From positions 21,703-85,702 of the forward strand of contig JAEWZH010000006.1 of the NCBI GenBank assembly GCA_023395395.1: a DNA stretch of 64,000 nucleotides, in the 5' to 3' direction. Of the stretch, positions 26,576 through 35,022 are shown piece after piece; position 1 is the stretch's first letter, and each line of letters opens with the position of its first letter. The stretch comes from Bacteroidota bacterium (lineage in GTDB: Bacteria; Bacteroidota; Bacteroidia; Bacteroidales; Porphyromonadaceae). The notes under the pieces were generated by a model, which was given only the letters and a program-made list of their open reading frames with translations, was not told the DNA's origin and searched no databases. Position numbers and translations under genes: made by a program.

Positions 26576-27705
26576 CGCTCAAGAGTAAGAAGTTCGTAGA
26601 ATACTGGCTGATGATTGGGGAGCAACTCAGGGTGAAATATCTTGATAAGGTCAGCTAAGACATTCTCTGGCTCGACAGGAGAGAGTTCATAGAATGGACG
26701 TTCATTGAGATTACAATAGAGCACCTTTCGCTCTTTGAATGCCCTAAAATCGGCATATCTGGCATCGGTTTGCTTAAGTACTTCGTAGCTATAAGTATCA
26801 GGATAGCTATTGGCGATTCTCCAATAATCAGCGTTAGCCGCTTGAGAATAAACCGTCTCAAAGTCTACATAAAATCCACCAGACTCTTCATTGCCCTTCA
26901 TGAAATAGTCTGCCCCTGCATCCTCAAACTGGTGCGCAAGATAGCTCTCTCCTCCTACCACATACCAATTACCGCCGTGTAGCTCTCCACTAAGCACCTT
27001 GGGGCGCTGCATCTTGTCGGTAACGAGTGCTTTTAGTTCATTGTACTTCGTCTCAATACGGGCAAACTTTTCATTGGCTTGCTCTTCTATCCCAAGTAGC
27101 AGAGCAGTAAACTTTAGCCACTCTGCCTGTCCAAGAGGTGTCGTTTCCTTGTACCCAAGGAAGGTCACCAATGGGATATTGAGATTTTTGATTACGTCAT
27201 ACCCACCTCTCTTAAATGGAGAAACTAGTATAATATCAGGTTGTAGAGCCATAATGAGTTCGGTATCGAAGTTCCCCTCTATACCTATCCTCTTTGTTTC
27301 TCCCGACTCCAATTGAGCCCTCATCGTAGGATTGAAAAGGAAACGGGTGCTTGGCATCCCCACGACTCTATCGACTGCATCTAGCTTAATAAAGTTAGAG
27401 AGCTGTAGGGTGGTCATCACGATTACCCGCCTCACCGGCGTCTCTATCACCTCGTACTCACTCGGAATACCCTGAGGAGTTGTCCCTCTTGGTACCAAGG
27501 CATAGTGGTAGACCTGTGCTTCCCTTTCTATGGGATCAGAGATATCCACCAAAGTAAAGCCATCTCCTTGCTCTATCGATAGTCCTCGAGCGTACTTGAT
27601 GCTCTCATCCTGTATCAAGGTACTTTGCATACTGCCTCTCTCCTCCTCTCCACAGCTTGAGAGCAGAAAGATCAGCAGCATAAGTGATGTAATTATTGCC
27701 TTCAT
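26572..27705 (-). CDS. btuF: Corrinoid/metal-complex binding lipoprotein (BtuF-like)
   Basis: Substrate-binding component of the ABC importer. The lipoprotein signal ends in LSSC (Cys18), followed by GEEERG. The body is a cluster A-II/TroA-like helical-backbone binding protein (RVIVMTTLQLSNFIKLDAVD, MALQPDIILVSPFKRGGYD, HGGNWYVVGGESYLAHQFED). At 377 aa it is longer than E. coli BtuF. Specificity rests on its position between cbiL and btuC; an iron-complex binder would share the fold. Confidence 0.87.
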   Translation of the reverse strand: MKAIITSLMLLIFLLSSCGEEERGSMQSTLIQDESIKYARGLSIEQGDGFTLVDISDPIEREAQVYHYALVPRGTTPQGIPSEYEVIETPVRRVIVMTTLQLSNFIKLDAVDRVVGMPSTRFLFNPTMRAQLESGETKRIGIEGNFDTELIMALQPDIILVSPFKRGGYDVIKNLNIPLVTFLGYKETTPLGQAEWLKFTALLLGIEEQANEKFARIETKYNELKALVTDKMQRPKVLSGELHGGNWYVVGGESYLAHQFEDAGADYFMKGNEESGGFYVDFETVYSQAANADYWRIANSYPDTYSYEVLKQTDARYADFRAFKERKVLYCNLNERPFYELSPVEPENVLADLIKIFHPELLPNHQPVFYELLTLER

Positions 27706-28388
27706 ATCCTTTTAGGCTTGATGATGATTAATGATAGGTAGGGGCACTTACGACCAGACAATTCAGCATAGTCCTCGGTAAACCATTCCTCATCAGGATT
27801 GCCCATTTTTTCTGCATAAACAAAAGAGTATTGCCCTCTCTTGATTACCTCTCTAACTAACTCCTGATGTACCGAAAGCTTCATGACCACCACTACCTCT
27901 CCTCGACTAAGTGGCATCTCAATGTCAGTAGCATTAGCTATTTCGCTAAGAATAGTAAGATTGTCGCCTTGGCGCACGAGGCTACTATTTGCCATCGCTG
28001 CTGCCGACACAAAGGAGGGCACCCCGGGGAGTACGATATATGGGACATTCAGTTCGTCGCACACGTACTGAGCCGTAGAGTAGATGCTTGCATCTCCAAT
28101 TGTCACCAATGCGACTTTCTTCCCCTGAATAACTAGGTCCGATATTTCATCAGCGATATTTCGGTAGAGTGCCAAGGTCTCTTCCCGATCTCTAGTCATT
28201 GGGCAATTTTTGAGTACTGTCTTCTCCATGATATTCTCTGCATTTTCCAAACTGGAAAGCGCCAAGAGAGCAGCGCTCCCCGGAGCGACAATCACATCGA
28301 CCTCTTCAAGTACCCTAAAAGCCTTAAGAGTAATATTATCTGGGGCACCGCTACCCAAAGAAACTATTTGTACCGGATAGGTCTTCAT
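27702..28388 (-). CDS. cbiL: Cobalt-precorrin-2 C20-methyltransferase (CbiL/CobI)
   Basis: SAM-dependent tetrapyrrole methylase acting early in ring contraction. The N-terminus has VSLGSGAPDNITLKAF and VDVIVAPGSA, then GDASIYSTAQYV and LPGVPSFVSAAA, which place it in the CbiL/CobI branch. 228 aa is the normal size. Four-base overlaps on both sides. Confidence 0.93.
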   Translation of the reverse strand: MKTYPVQIVSLGSGAPDNITLKAFRVLEEVDVIVAPGSAALLALSSLENAENIMEKTVLKNCPMTRDREETLALYRNIADEISDLVIQGKKVALVTIGDASIYSTAQYVCDELNVPYIVLPGVPSFVSAAAMANSSLVRQGDNLTILSEIANATDIEMPLSRGEVVVVMKLSVHQELVREVIKRGQYSFVYAEKMGNPDEEWFTEDYAELSGRKCPYLSLIIIKPKRI

Positions 28389-30211
28389 GGTCTAAATAGA
28401 TGCTTAAAGTCATCCGCATAGAGCTTGGAAAGTCCCTTGCGATTGTCTATTGCTTCACCTACTACGATTAGAGTTGTAAGAGTGAGCTTATTCTCCTTTA
28501 CAATCTGCGCTAAATGTTGCAGTTCTCCTCTCCATATCCTTTGATCCTTCCAAGTCAGTTTATAGCATACCGCTACAGGTGTAGTAGGTGGATAATGTAC
28601 CAGCAGTTCCTCTTGTACTTTCTCTGCTATTGAAGCACTTAGGAAGATACACATTGTACTCTGAGAGGCAGCGAGCTTATGTAACTGCTCTCGTTCTGGC
28701 ATCGGGGTCCGACCCTCTCCTCGCGTGAGAATAATCGTCTGTACCTTCTCCGGAATAGTAAACTGCGACTGAAGCTCTGCTGCAGCTGCCTGAAACGAGG
28801 ATATCCCTGGTGTGATGTGATAGCTCATACCTGCTTCGTCAAAGAGTGCCATCTGCTCCTGAATAGCTCCAAAGATAGCTGGGTCTCCTGTATGGAGGCG
28901 CACTACAAGGCAATGCCTATCGTAGAATTCCTTCATCACCTCAAACTGTTCCTCCAGTGCCATATCGGCAGAGCTACGCACCGTTGCCCCCTCCTTAGCA
29001 TAGTAGGTAAGCTCTATTGGTACTAAGCTACCTGCATAGAGTATTAAATCTGCTTGTTGCAAAAATTGTTTCCCTCGCACCGATACCAATTCTGGGTCGC
29101 CAGGGCCTGCTCCTACAATCTCAATATGACCGCCCAAAGCCCCTACAGGTTCGACCGCAAGCGCAAAGGTAAAGTCACTTCCTTGCTCTATCACTCCCTT
29201 CTGCTTTTCAATCAAGAGCTTCCCTCGCGAAGCATACAGTGCCGAAGCCTCCGACACACTGGCACTGGCGGTGACCTCTTCCACCTTTTCCGATGGATTG
29301 GGCACCTCAACCTCTGCTAAGATATCCGAAGAGTAGAAATAGCTCTCCACCCCTATTTTATTAGCCACCTCAGCAATCAGTGCCTCATCCTTTTTCAGTT
29401 CGATACTATGAATCCCCTTAATAGACTTAGGGGAGAATCCAGCCCTCCTAATCGCTTCGAGGATAAAGTCTGCTACACCGGTAGGGCTCGCCTCCTTGCG
29501 ACATCCGATACCCAGGTGCAATATCTGTGGACGGTAATAGAGCTGAGGTATAGGGATATCGGGGTACACCTTGTGGGTAACGGCAATAAAGAGCTTGTAC
29601 TTAGACCAATCAATCTCTTCGCTTCGCCAATAGATATCTATATGCTCAGGTTTGGTACGCTCCAGCCAAGCAGTGCCCTTGGAACGAATATCCATCAATA
29701 GTGCCGTAGGCTCCTTATGAACAAATAGAGCAATCACATCATTGAGAGAGCCTCCGACCGTCTCTTCCTTCCAGTCGTACACACGACCAAGCGTATCGAG
29801 TGCCCAAAGCTCCAAGCGATCGCTTTGAGTAGTGATTATCGGCTCTGCACCGATGATAGCAGCGATCCTCTTAGCCCAATCATTAGCACCTCCGACATGC
29901 CCAGAAACCACAGAAATCACATACTTCCCAGTGGTATCAATACAAAGCACCGCAGAGTCAGAATACTTACTCTCTAAGTACGGAGCAATACTTCGCACAC
30001 AAATCCCCATAGCAGAGAAATAGATGACCAGCTGATACTTTGTCATCAATTCTCCACTCCCTTGCTGAAGACTCTCAAGGTATGCAAACCTCTCCTGCTC
30101 CTTTGTGCTATAAAGGTCTACCTCTGAGAGCTCTCTCTCCAATAGTAGAGCCAACTCTCTTGCCTCTTCCGAAAGTGTAATTATCGCTATACCTCTTTTA
30201 TCCATAATCAT
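28385..30211 (-). CDS. cbiGF: CbiG-CbiF fusion: cobalt-precorrin-5A hydrolase + precorrin-4 C11-methyltransferase
   Basis: A 608-residue bifunctional enzyme. Residues ~1-345 are CbiG (GIAIITLSEEARELA, YFSAMGICVRSIAPYL, VVSGHVGGANDWAKRIA, LGIGCRKEAS), which opens the delta-lactone and releases acetaldehyde in the anaerobic pathway. From ~361 is CbiF/CobM (IEIVGAGPGDPELVSVRG, LHTGDPAIFGAI, PGISSFQAAAAEL). The two act on adjacent steps, CbiF then CbiG, so the fusion joins consecutive reactions. The start could be Met1 or Met3. Four-base overlaps with cobL and cbiL. Confidence 0.94.
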   Translation of the reverse strand: MIMDKRGIAIITLSEEARELALLLERELSEVDLYSTKEQERFAYLESLQQGSGELMTKYQLVIYFSAMGICVRSIAPYLESKYSDSAVLCIDTTGKYVISVVSGHVGGANDWAKRIAAIIGAEPIITTQSDRLELWALDTLGRVYDWKEETVGGSLNDVIALFVHKEPTALLMDIRSKGTAWLERTKPEHIDIYWRSEEIDWSKYKLFIAVTHKVYPDIPIPQLYYRPQILHLGIGCRKEASPTGVADFILEAIRRAGFSPKSIKGIHSIELKKDEALIAEVANKIGVESYFYSSDILAEVEVPNPSEKVEEVTASASVSEASALYASRGKLLIEKQKGVIEQGSDFTFALAVEPVGALGGHIEIVGAGPGDPELVSVRGKQFLQQADLILYAGSLVPIELTYYAKEGATVRSSADMALEEQFEVMKEFYDRHCLVVRLHTGDPAIFGAIQEQMALFDEAGMSYHITPGISSFQAAAAELQSQFTIPEKVQTIILTRGEGRTPMPEREQLHKLAASQSTMCIFLSASIAEKVQEELLVHYPPTTPVAVCYKLTWKDQRIWRGELQHLAQIVKENKLTLTTLIVVGEAIDNRKGLSKLYADDFKHLFRP

Positions 30212-31392
30212 TTCCTCGCTTTCATTACCCTAATAGGATTGTATTGGTCCACAGCGAGCTTAGTCTCCTCCTCTATCTTCCCTCCAACACGCTCTATAGC
30301 ATCATAAAATAGTCGGTAACTATCGTCACTTACCGAGTTGAAGACCACCACACCATCATCTGCCAATACTTGCCATACCCGATCTACTATCTCCAGCATT
30401 TTTCCTCCATGCCCCCCAATAAAGACAGCATCAGGAGCAGGAAGCTGAGACAGTTCTACTTCCAAAAAGTCTCCCCCTCCAAATTCAATCCCTGGTGCGC
30501 CAAACTTCTGAGCATTCTCTCTCAAAAGTCTCTCTCCCTCAGATCTAATCTCAAAAGCGACCACTTCCAAATGAGGAAATTGCAACTTTGCCTCCACCGA
30601 TACAGACCCCGTACATGATCCAATATCCCATAGGACGCTCCTCCCATACAATCCAAGCATGGAGAGGGAGAGTAGACGTATTGGCATCTTAGTCATCATA
30701 CGCTCCCTACCCTCCAGATGGGTAAATAGTCTATCTGGGATTCCAAAGAGTCTAGTGCGTTGTTCACGTCGAATAAGAATGAGGTTGTTGGGATACTCAA
30801 AGTCTCTGCTCGCCACTTCAACTATCGAGAGCCTGGTGACACGCTCATGCTCCTTATTTCCCAGGAGCTCACCGACATAGACATCATAATTATCATACCC
30901 ATACTCCTGCATACGACTAGCAATCAACCGAGGAGTATGCAACCTATTATCGGTCAAAACCCCTATCATCCTCTCCCCTTGAATCAATGCTGCATCAAAT
31001 GCCAACCATGGTCTACCCGTAAGCGATACCACATGTAACGCTTGATAAGGCAATAGCGCCTTATGCGCCAGCATCTGAAGCGAATTGAAGTAAGGGAAAA
31101 GCACAATCTCGGCTTCTGGAAACTCCCGCATAATCCGCTCCCCTACTCCATTGAATATCGGATCACAAGAAGCAATCACCACCACTTGACTCTTTCCCTC
31201 GTAGCTTCGAACCACATCTTGTACAGGAGGGGCAATCTCTATCCACTCATACTTTTCCGGCAGATAGGGCTTAATCAATTCGTGATGACGTTTGCCTCCG
31301 GAGAAGTAGTAGCTCTCTTTAATGTGCTCCAAGAGCTCAGGTTGCCAATATCTCTCTTTGTTGTCGTCCGTACCGATAAGTATTATCTTCAT
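30208..31392 (-). CDS. cobL: CbiE-CbiT (CobL-type) precorrin-6B C5,15-methyltransferase/decarboxylase
   Basis: A 394-residue two-domain enzyme. The CbiE tetrapyrrole-methylase half comes first (~1-205: VVIASCDPIFNGVG, where many relatives have SGDP). The Rossmann-type CbiT half follows (~215-394: VLWDIGSCTGSVSVEA SAM-binding loop, DAVFIGGHGGKM), which methylates C15 and decarboxylates the C12 acetate. The order matches CobL of aerobic producers and many anaerobic fusions. Four-base overlaps with the CbiH-CbiC and CbiG-CbiF genes. Confidence 0.93.
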   Translation of the reverse strand: MKIILIGTDDNKERYWQPELLEHIKESYYFSGGKRHHELIKPYLPEKYEWIEIAPPVQDVVRSYEGKSQVVVIASCDPIFNGVGERIMREFPEAEIVLFPYFNSLQMLAHKALLPYQALHVVSLTGRPWLAFDAALIQGERMIGVLTDNRLHTPRLIASRMQEYGYDNYDVYVGELLGNKEHERVTRLSIVEVASRDFEYPNNLILIRREQRTRLFGIPDRLFTHLEGRERMMTKMPIRLLSLSMLGLYGRSVLWDIGSCTGSVSVEAKLQFPHLEVVAFEIRSEGERLLRENAQKFGAPGIEFGGGDFLEVELSQLPAPDAVFIGGHGGKMLEIVDRVWQVLADDGVVVFNSVSDDSYRLFYDAIERVGGKIEEETKLAVDQYNPIRVMKARK

Positions 31393-32798
31393 ACGTCTCT
31401 TCCCGGTTTGAGTGTTGCTGCATCATCAAAAGTCAGTATCGCATTGACAAGCGTAGCAGCGAGATTACTGCCTCCCTTACGCCCCTCGATGATGAGCTTG
31501 GGAATTGCCCTAAAGGGCTTAATCATCTGCTTAGACTCGCATACATTGACAAACCCTACGGGAGCTGCCACAATACCATTAGGTGTTGCCTTTCCTCTAC
31601 GGATAAGGTGTGCCAATTCCATCAAGGCCGTGGGAGCATTACCAAAGGCGAAGAGCGCATCAGGGTGCTCTTCTACTGCCAATCTAATCCCTGCCTGAGT
31701 GCGGGTAATCCCCAATCGTCCTGTCATGTCAGCAATACGAGGGTCGTGCAAATAGCACTTTGCCTCAATACCCAGTCGCTCCAATGCCCCTTTACGAATC
31801 CCTGAAACAACCATTGTCACATCTGTGATGATGGTTTTTATTTTACCGTCATGACATGCCTCATAGAGCTTTGACACAGCGTTGGTGTCGCTATAGAAAA
31901 TCTCCTCCATTTCAAAATCAGCAGTGGTGTGAATCGCATGAAGAAGTGCCCACTTATGATCCAATGGGACATCAGGCCGCTTTAGCAAAGAGGAGATGGT
32001 CTTAAAGCTTTCCATCATTATCTGCTGACCAATCTTCTCCTTGCCCTCGTGCTTCTCCCTATAGTAGCCACGGGGGGTTATTATATGATTGCCTGAAAGA
32101 TAGCTCTGGCTATTTCCAATCAACACGATTGTAAACATATCTACTACCTCTGTATCCATTTCTCCCAGAGTAGTCACTATGATACTCTGATCTTCCCTTC
32201 CCGCTTGTCGTACGATACCTACGGGAGTGTCGGCGCTCCTGCTCTTGAGGAATAATTCACGGACCCGCTCCAATTGCCAAAATCTCTTTTGGCTCTTGGG
32301 GTTGTATATGGCTGTGACAAAGTCTGCATCAGCAGCAGCTACTACCCTTCGCTCAATAGTTGCCCAAGGAGTCATAAGATCAGAGAGTGAGATGATACAG
32401 AGGTCATGCCCTATCGGAGCTCCGAGAAGCGAAGCTGCCTCCTGGAATGCGGAAATGCCCGGCAATACCTCAAGCTCTACATCACTACCTCGCTCCTCGC
32501 GCATCTCATACATGAGGGGTGCCATACCATAGATACCAGCATCACCCGAACTGATTACACAGGTCACCTTGCCCTGCTCTGCCTGCTCAAAGGCAAGCTC
32601 TGCTCTCGCACGTTCTTGGCGCATCCCACTATCGATACACTCAGCTCCCTCCTTGAGCAATGATCCTATAAATTGGAAATAATAGTCGTACCCGACCACA
32701 GCATCGGACTCTCCCAATACCTTCTGTACAGCCGGAGTCATCTCATCAGCTCTACCCGGACCTATTCCCACTATGTATATCTTCCCTTTATTACCCAT
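31389..32798 (-). CDS. cbiHC: CbiH-CbiC fusion: precorrin-3B C17-methyltransferase + precorrin-8X methylmutase
   Basis: Residues 1 to ~250 are CbiH/CobJ, which performs ring contraction with C17 methylation (YIVGIGPGRADEMTP, SSGDAGIYGMAPLMYE, LPGISAFQEAASLLG). Residues ~261-469 are CbiC/CobH, which moves the C11 methyl to C12 to give (hydrogeno)cobyrinate; the catalytic His is in HAIHTTADFEM (His290), followed by GNAPTALMEL and GFVNVCESK. The domains act early and late in the pathway, so the fusion does not join adjacent steps. First gene of the tightly overlapping run; ATG 32798 is preceded by repeat array C and the PepSY gene. Confidence 0.95.
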   Translation of the reverse strand: MGNKGKIYIVGIGPGRADEMTPAVQKVLGESDAVVGYDYYFQFIGSLLKEGAECIDSGMRQERARAELAFEQAEQGKVTCVISSGDAGIYGMAPLMYEMREERGSDVELEVLPGISAFQEAASLLGAPIGHDLCIISLSDLMTPWATIERRVVAAADADFVTAIYNPKSQKRFWQLERVRELFLKSRSADTPVGIVRQAGREDQSIIVTTLGEMDTEVVDMFTIVLIGNSQSYLSGNHIITPRGYYREKHEGKEKIGQQIMMESFKTISSLLKRPDVPLDHKWALLHAIHTTADFEMEEIFYSDTNAVSKLYEACHDGKIKTIITDVTMVVSGIRKGALERLGIEAKCYLHDPRIADMTGRLGITRTQAGIRLAVEEHPDALFAFGNAPTALMELAHLIRRGKATPNGIVAAPVGFVNVCESKQMIKPFRAIPKLIIEGRKGGSNLAATLVNAILTFDDAATLKPGRDV

Positions 32799-32864
32799 AT
32801 ATTACGATTTAATACTACTCTTAAATATAATCACTTGACTACAAGAATATTACAATTACATAAA

Positions 32865-32974
32865 CCTCCTCTATAGAGAGAATTCATCTCCTCTATAGAG
32901 AGAATTTGTCTCCTCTATAGAGAGAATTTGTCTCCTCTATAGAGGAAATCCGTCTCCTCTATAGAGGAGATTTG
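32865..32974. repeat. 22-bp tandem palindromic repeat array C
   Basis: Five contiguous 22-base units start at 32865, 32887, 32909, 32931 and 32953. The core TCCTCTATAGAGGA is a perfect 14-base palindrome in the last two units and TCTATAGA is central in all; linkers are mostly AATTTG or similar. The array fills the gap between the riboswitch-led PepSY gene and the corrin operon, inside what is probably one minus-strand transcript. Confidence 0.9.
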
Positions 32975-33012
32975 TGTCGGATATATACTAGTCATACTGC
33001 CCGCAAAACTAC

Positions 33013-34476
33013 TCACCTTTTTTGTTTTAATCTCGACTTACGAATAAGTCTTGTCCAAAAATGGAATCCAAGCACCATTCCAGTCACCGAAAGCACTAAC
33101 CCTCCTATGCAGAGCGAGGTAATAAGCACCTTCCTGAACATTGGATGCCCGGCAAAGTACTTGATGCGAAGACTGTGAAAAGCTGGATAAATCCACTTCT
33201 TGATCCTATTATTGGTATTGAAATACCGTATGTTACCCTCAGTAGGTGTGACATAGAAATGACTCTTGTCTGGGTCATTGCATATCACCTTATAGACCGG
33301 CAATGTCTCACTCTCAATATTGCTTACGTAGTAATTGTCGTACGCCTCCAACAATTCTACACTCATCGGGGCATCAACAAATCGACTCAATCGCCCCAAC
33401 ACTTCATCTTTAGTAAGATAGAGGGGTTGAATTGAAGTACTTGTGGCATCAAACTTGGCGACTGTATCTCTGTAGGTCACGGTATAAAATGTCTTGGTGC
33501 CGAACTGTTCAAATTCGATCTCTTTTACCTCTCCCAGTTGTTTCAATAGTTCGCGATAGTCCAAGGAAAAGCCGGAGAAGTCTACTTTGTCCCTTTTCCT
33601 TACTGCACTTTTTAGCTTAGGATTGTGCTGCTTCACTATCCAATCTGGAAGCTCTTGCATGGAGAGAAGTCCACTAAGGGCAAACATCATAGAAAAGAAA
33701 CCAAAGAGTATCCCAAAGATATGATGAAGCCGATAGCTCCTCTTTCGATATGGACTTTGCAATCGTCTCCTTTTTCTCCAAGTAATCCAGTAGTATCGAA
33801 TCCCTACAACTATACCAGCCAAGCACATGATGGCGCATAGCCCAGAAAGTATCGATACTATCGCCAACCATAAATCCCTATTTTGCCTCAGCTGCCAAAA
33901 GTAAAGCATGTGTGGGATAGTGCTCAATGCCCCACCGATTCTTTCCTCTTTGGTACAATATTGTAGTGCTTCGCCTGTCCGTGAAGAGAGATATAGGTAA
34001 CTATTTTGAGGATCACTGTACTTAATGCGGTAGATAGGGAAATGCTCCTTTAGTGAGCTATAGGGAGTCCATGTATCCAAGCGGTTCATCTCTCTGATCT
34101 CCTTGATAGGATAAGTACTCCAGCGCCTTGCCTGCTCAAGGATATAAGAATAGCTGACACTGCTCTCCACTACTGGGGTGAAGGAGGTGTCAGCTACTAA
34201 TTGCAAGGTTTGCTGGTCTGTCGTAAGTCTGATGATGGACTTTCCGGAGAAGGTGGTGAGCTGAAGGTTCTTCAATTCTTCCCCTTCAGGTACCTGATCA
34301 AGTATCTGCCTCAAACTCGGAAGTGTACCACCGATAGTATCTCGGTGGACAATACCCTGATTTCCGACCTTTGGGAAAGAGAAAAAGAGCATCCCTAGCC
34401 CTGAGAGAAACCATACAAACATCATCGGAGCAAGTAGAGCTCCCAACCATTTATGCATTCCAGACCAGACTTTCAT
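33013..34476 (-). CDS. PepSY-associated transmembrane protein under cobalamin riboswitch (paralogue 2)
   Basis: A 487-residue inner-membrane protein with an N-terminal PepSY-TM span (MHKWLGALLAPMMFVWFLSG), periplasmic PepSY-like regions, spans near residues 200-225 and 250-275, and a final span (SLCIGGLVLSVTGMVLGFHF). Several histidines lie in or next to membrane spans, as in haem-binding PepSY-TM reductases such as FoxB, but haem binding is only inferred. The riboswitch ~150 bases upstream links it to corrinoid status. It may reduce an imported corrinoid or metal complex at the inner membrane. Shares its layout with the gene at 8007-9476. Confidence 0.8.
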   Translation of the reverse strand: MKVWSGMHKWLGALLAPMMFVWFLSGLGMLFFSFPKVGNQGIVHRDTIGGTLPSLRQILDQVPEGEELKNLQLTTFSGKSIIRLTTDQQTLQLVADTSFTPVVESSVSYSYILEQARRWSTYPIKEIREMNRLDTWTPYSSLKEHFPIYRIKYSDPQNSYLYLSSRTGEALQYCTKEERIGGALSTIPHMLYFWQLRQNRDLWLAIVSILSGLCAIMCLAGIVVGIRYYWITWRKRRRLQSPYRKRSYRLHHIFGILFGFFSMMFALSGLLSMQELPDWIVKQHNPKLKSAVRKRDKVDFSGFSLDYRELLKQLGEVKEIEFEQFGTKTFYTVTYRDTVAKFDATSTSIQPLYLTKDEVLGRLSRFVDAPMSVELLEAYDNYYVSNIESETLPVYKVICNDPDKSHFYVTPTEGNIRYFNTNNRIKKWIYPAFHSLRIKYFAGHPMFRKVLITSLCIGGLVLSVTGMVLGFHFWTRLIRKSRLKQKR

Positions 34477-34625
34477 CCTTTATTTCTTGTCTCCTGAGCA
34501 ATAGATTAGGCACCAAAAAGTACCAAAGTACATGGAAGCCAAAAAGGTCTCAGACAGCTATTCTTCATGGATTGAAGAGATTTCACATAACGCACTCTTG
34601 CCCCCGAGAGTACAAATTAATAAAA

Positions 34626-34815
34626 TAGCTATGGCAGGTTTCCTGACTCGCTTCCCTTTGGAGATGTCTTCCCATCTGCTCATGAGACAGTGACAATAAT
34701 CAGAGGATACTCCAAATGTTTACGAAGCTCACAGTAGCGGGCACTGCTCTAGACTTACACTAGATTCCCTTTTATGCTCCCGAGATAGACTACCCAAGGG
34801 CATCACCACAACTTT
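34626..34815 (-). ncRNA. Cobalamin riboswitch (right) controlling PepSY protein and corrin operon
   Basis: Read on the minus strand, AAAGGGAATCTAGTGTAAGT and AGAGCAGTGCCCGCTACTGT (complement of ~34739-34775) form the aptamer core, and the B12 box AAGCGAGTCAGGAAACCTGCC (first 20 bases are diagnostic; complement of 34633-34653) closes it. The PepSY gene starts ~155 bases further on. Distal sequence (34477-34625) has no ORF and could hold the expression platform; I could not define a clear terminator. Confidence 0.92.
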
Positions 34816-34820
34816 CCTCG

Positions 34821-34828
34821 CAAAGATA
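34821..34828 (-). promoter_or_regulatory. -7 box of the right riboswitch transcript
   Basis: TATCTTTG on the minus strand immediately upstream of the aptamer; the transcript should start near 34814. No well-placed -33 element. Confidence 0.5.
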
Positions 34829-34935
34829 ATACTATTTATCAATAAACTAAAATTATACCGTTTGTCTGAGCTCAGATAATTCAACCTATTTGGCAAGCGC
34901 ATTAAGCATGTATATAGTAAATAAAAATACTTTAG

Positions 34936-34943
34936 TACCTTTG
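34936..34943 (+). promoter_or_regulatory. -7 box of the family-2 glycosyltransferase gene
   Basis: Exact TACCTTTG, ~80 bases before the ATG at 35023. It is divergent from the riboswitch transcript; the two -7 boxes are about 108 bases apart. Confidence 0.5.
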
Positions 34944-35022
34944 TGGCGGATCATTCTCAAATAAATTATTAACTATAAGATACTGAACTAAATGGTTTGA
35001 CTATTCCTATTACTTAGATAAT

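Noticed and set aside
31063..31698. 211-residue plus-strand reading frame
   Set aside because: Antisense to the cobL and cbiHC genes, which have clear motifs; no start signals or domains.
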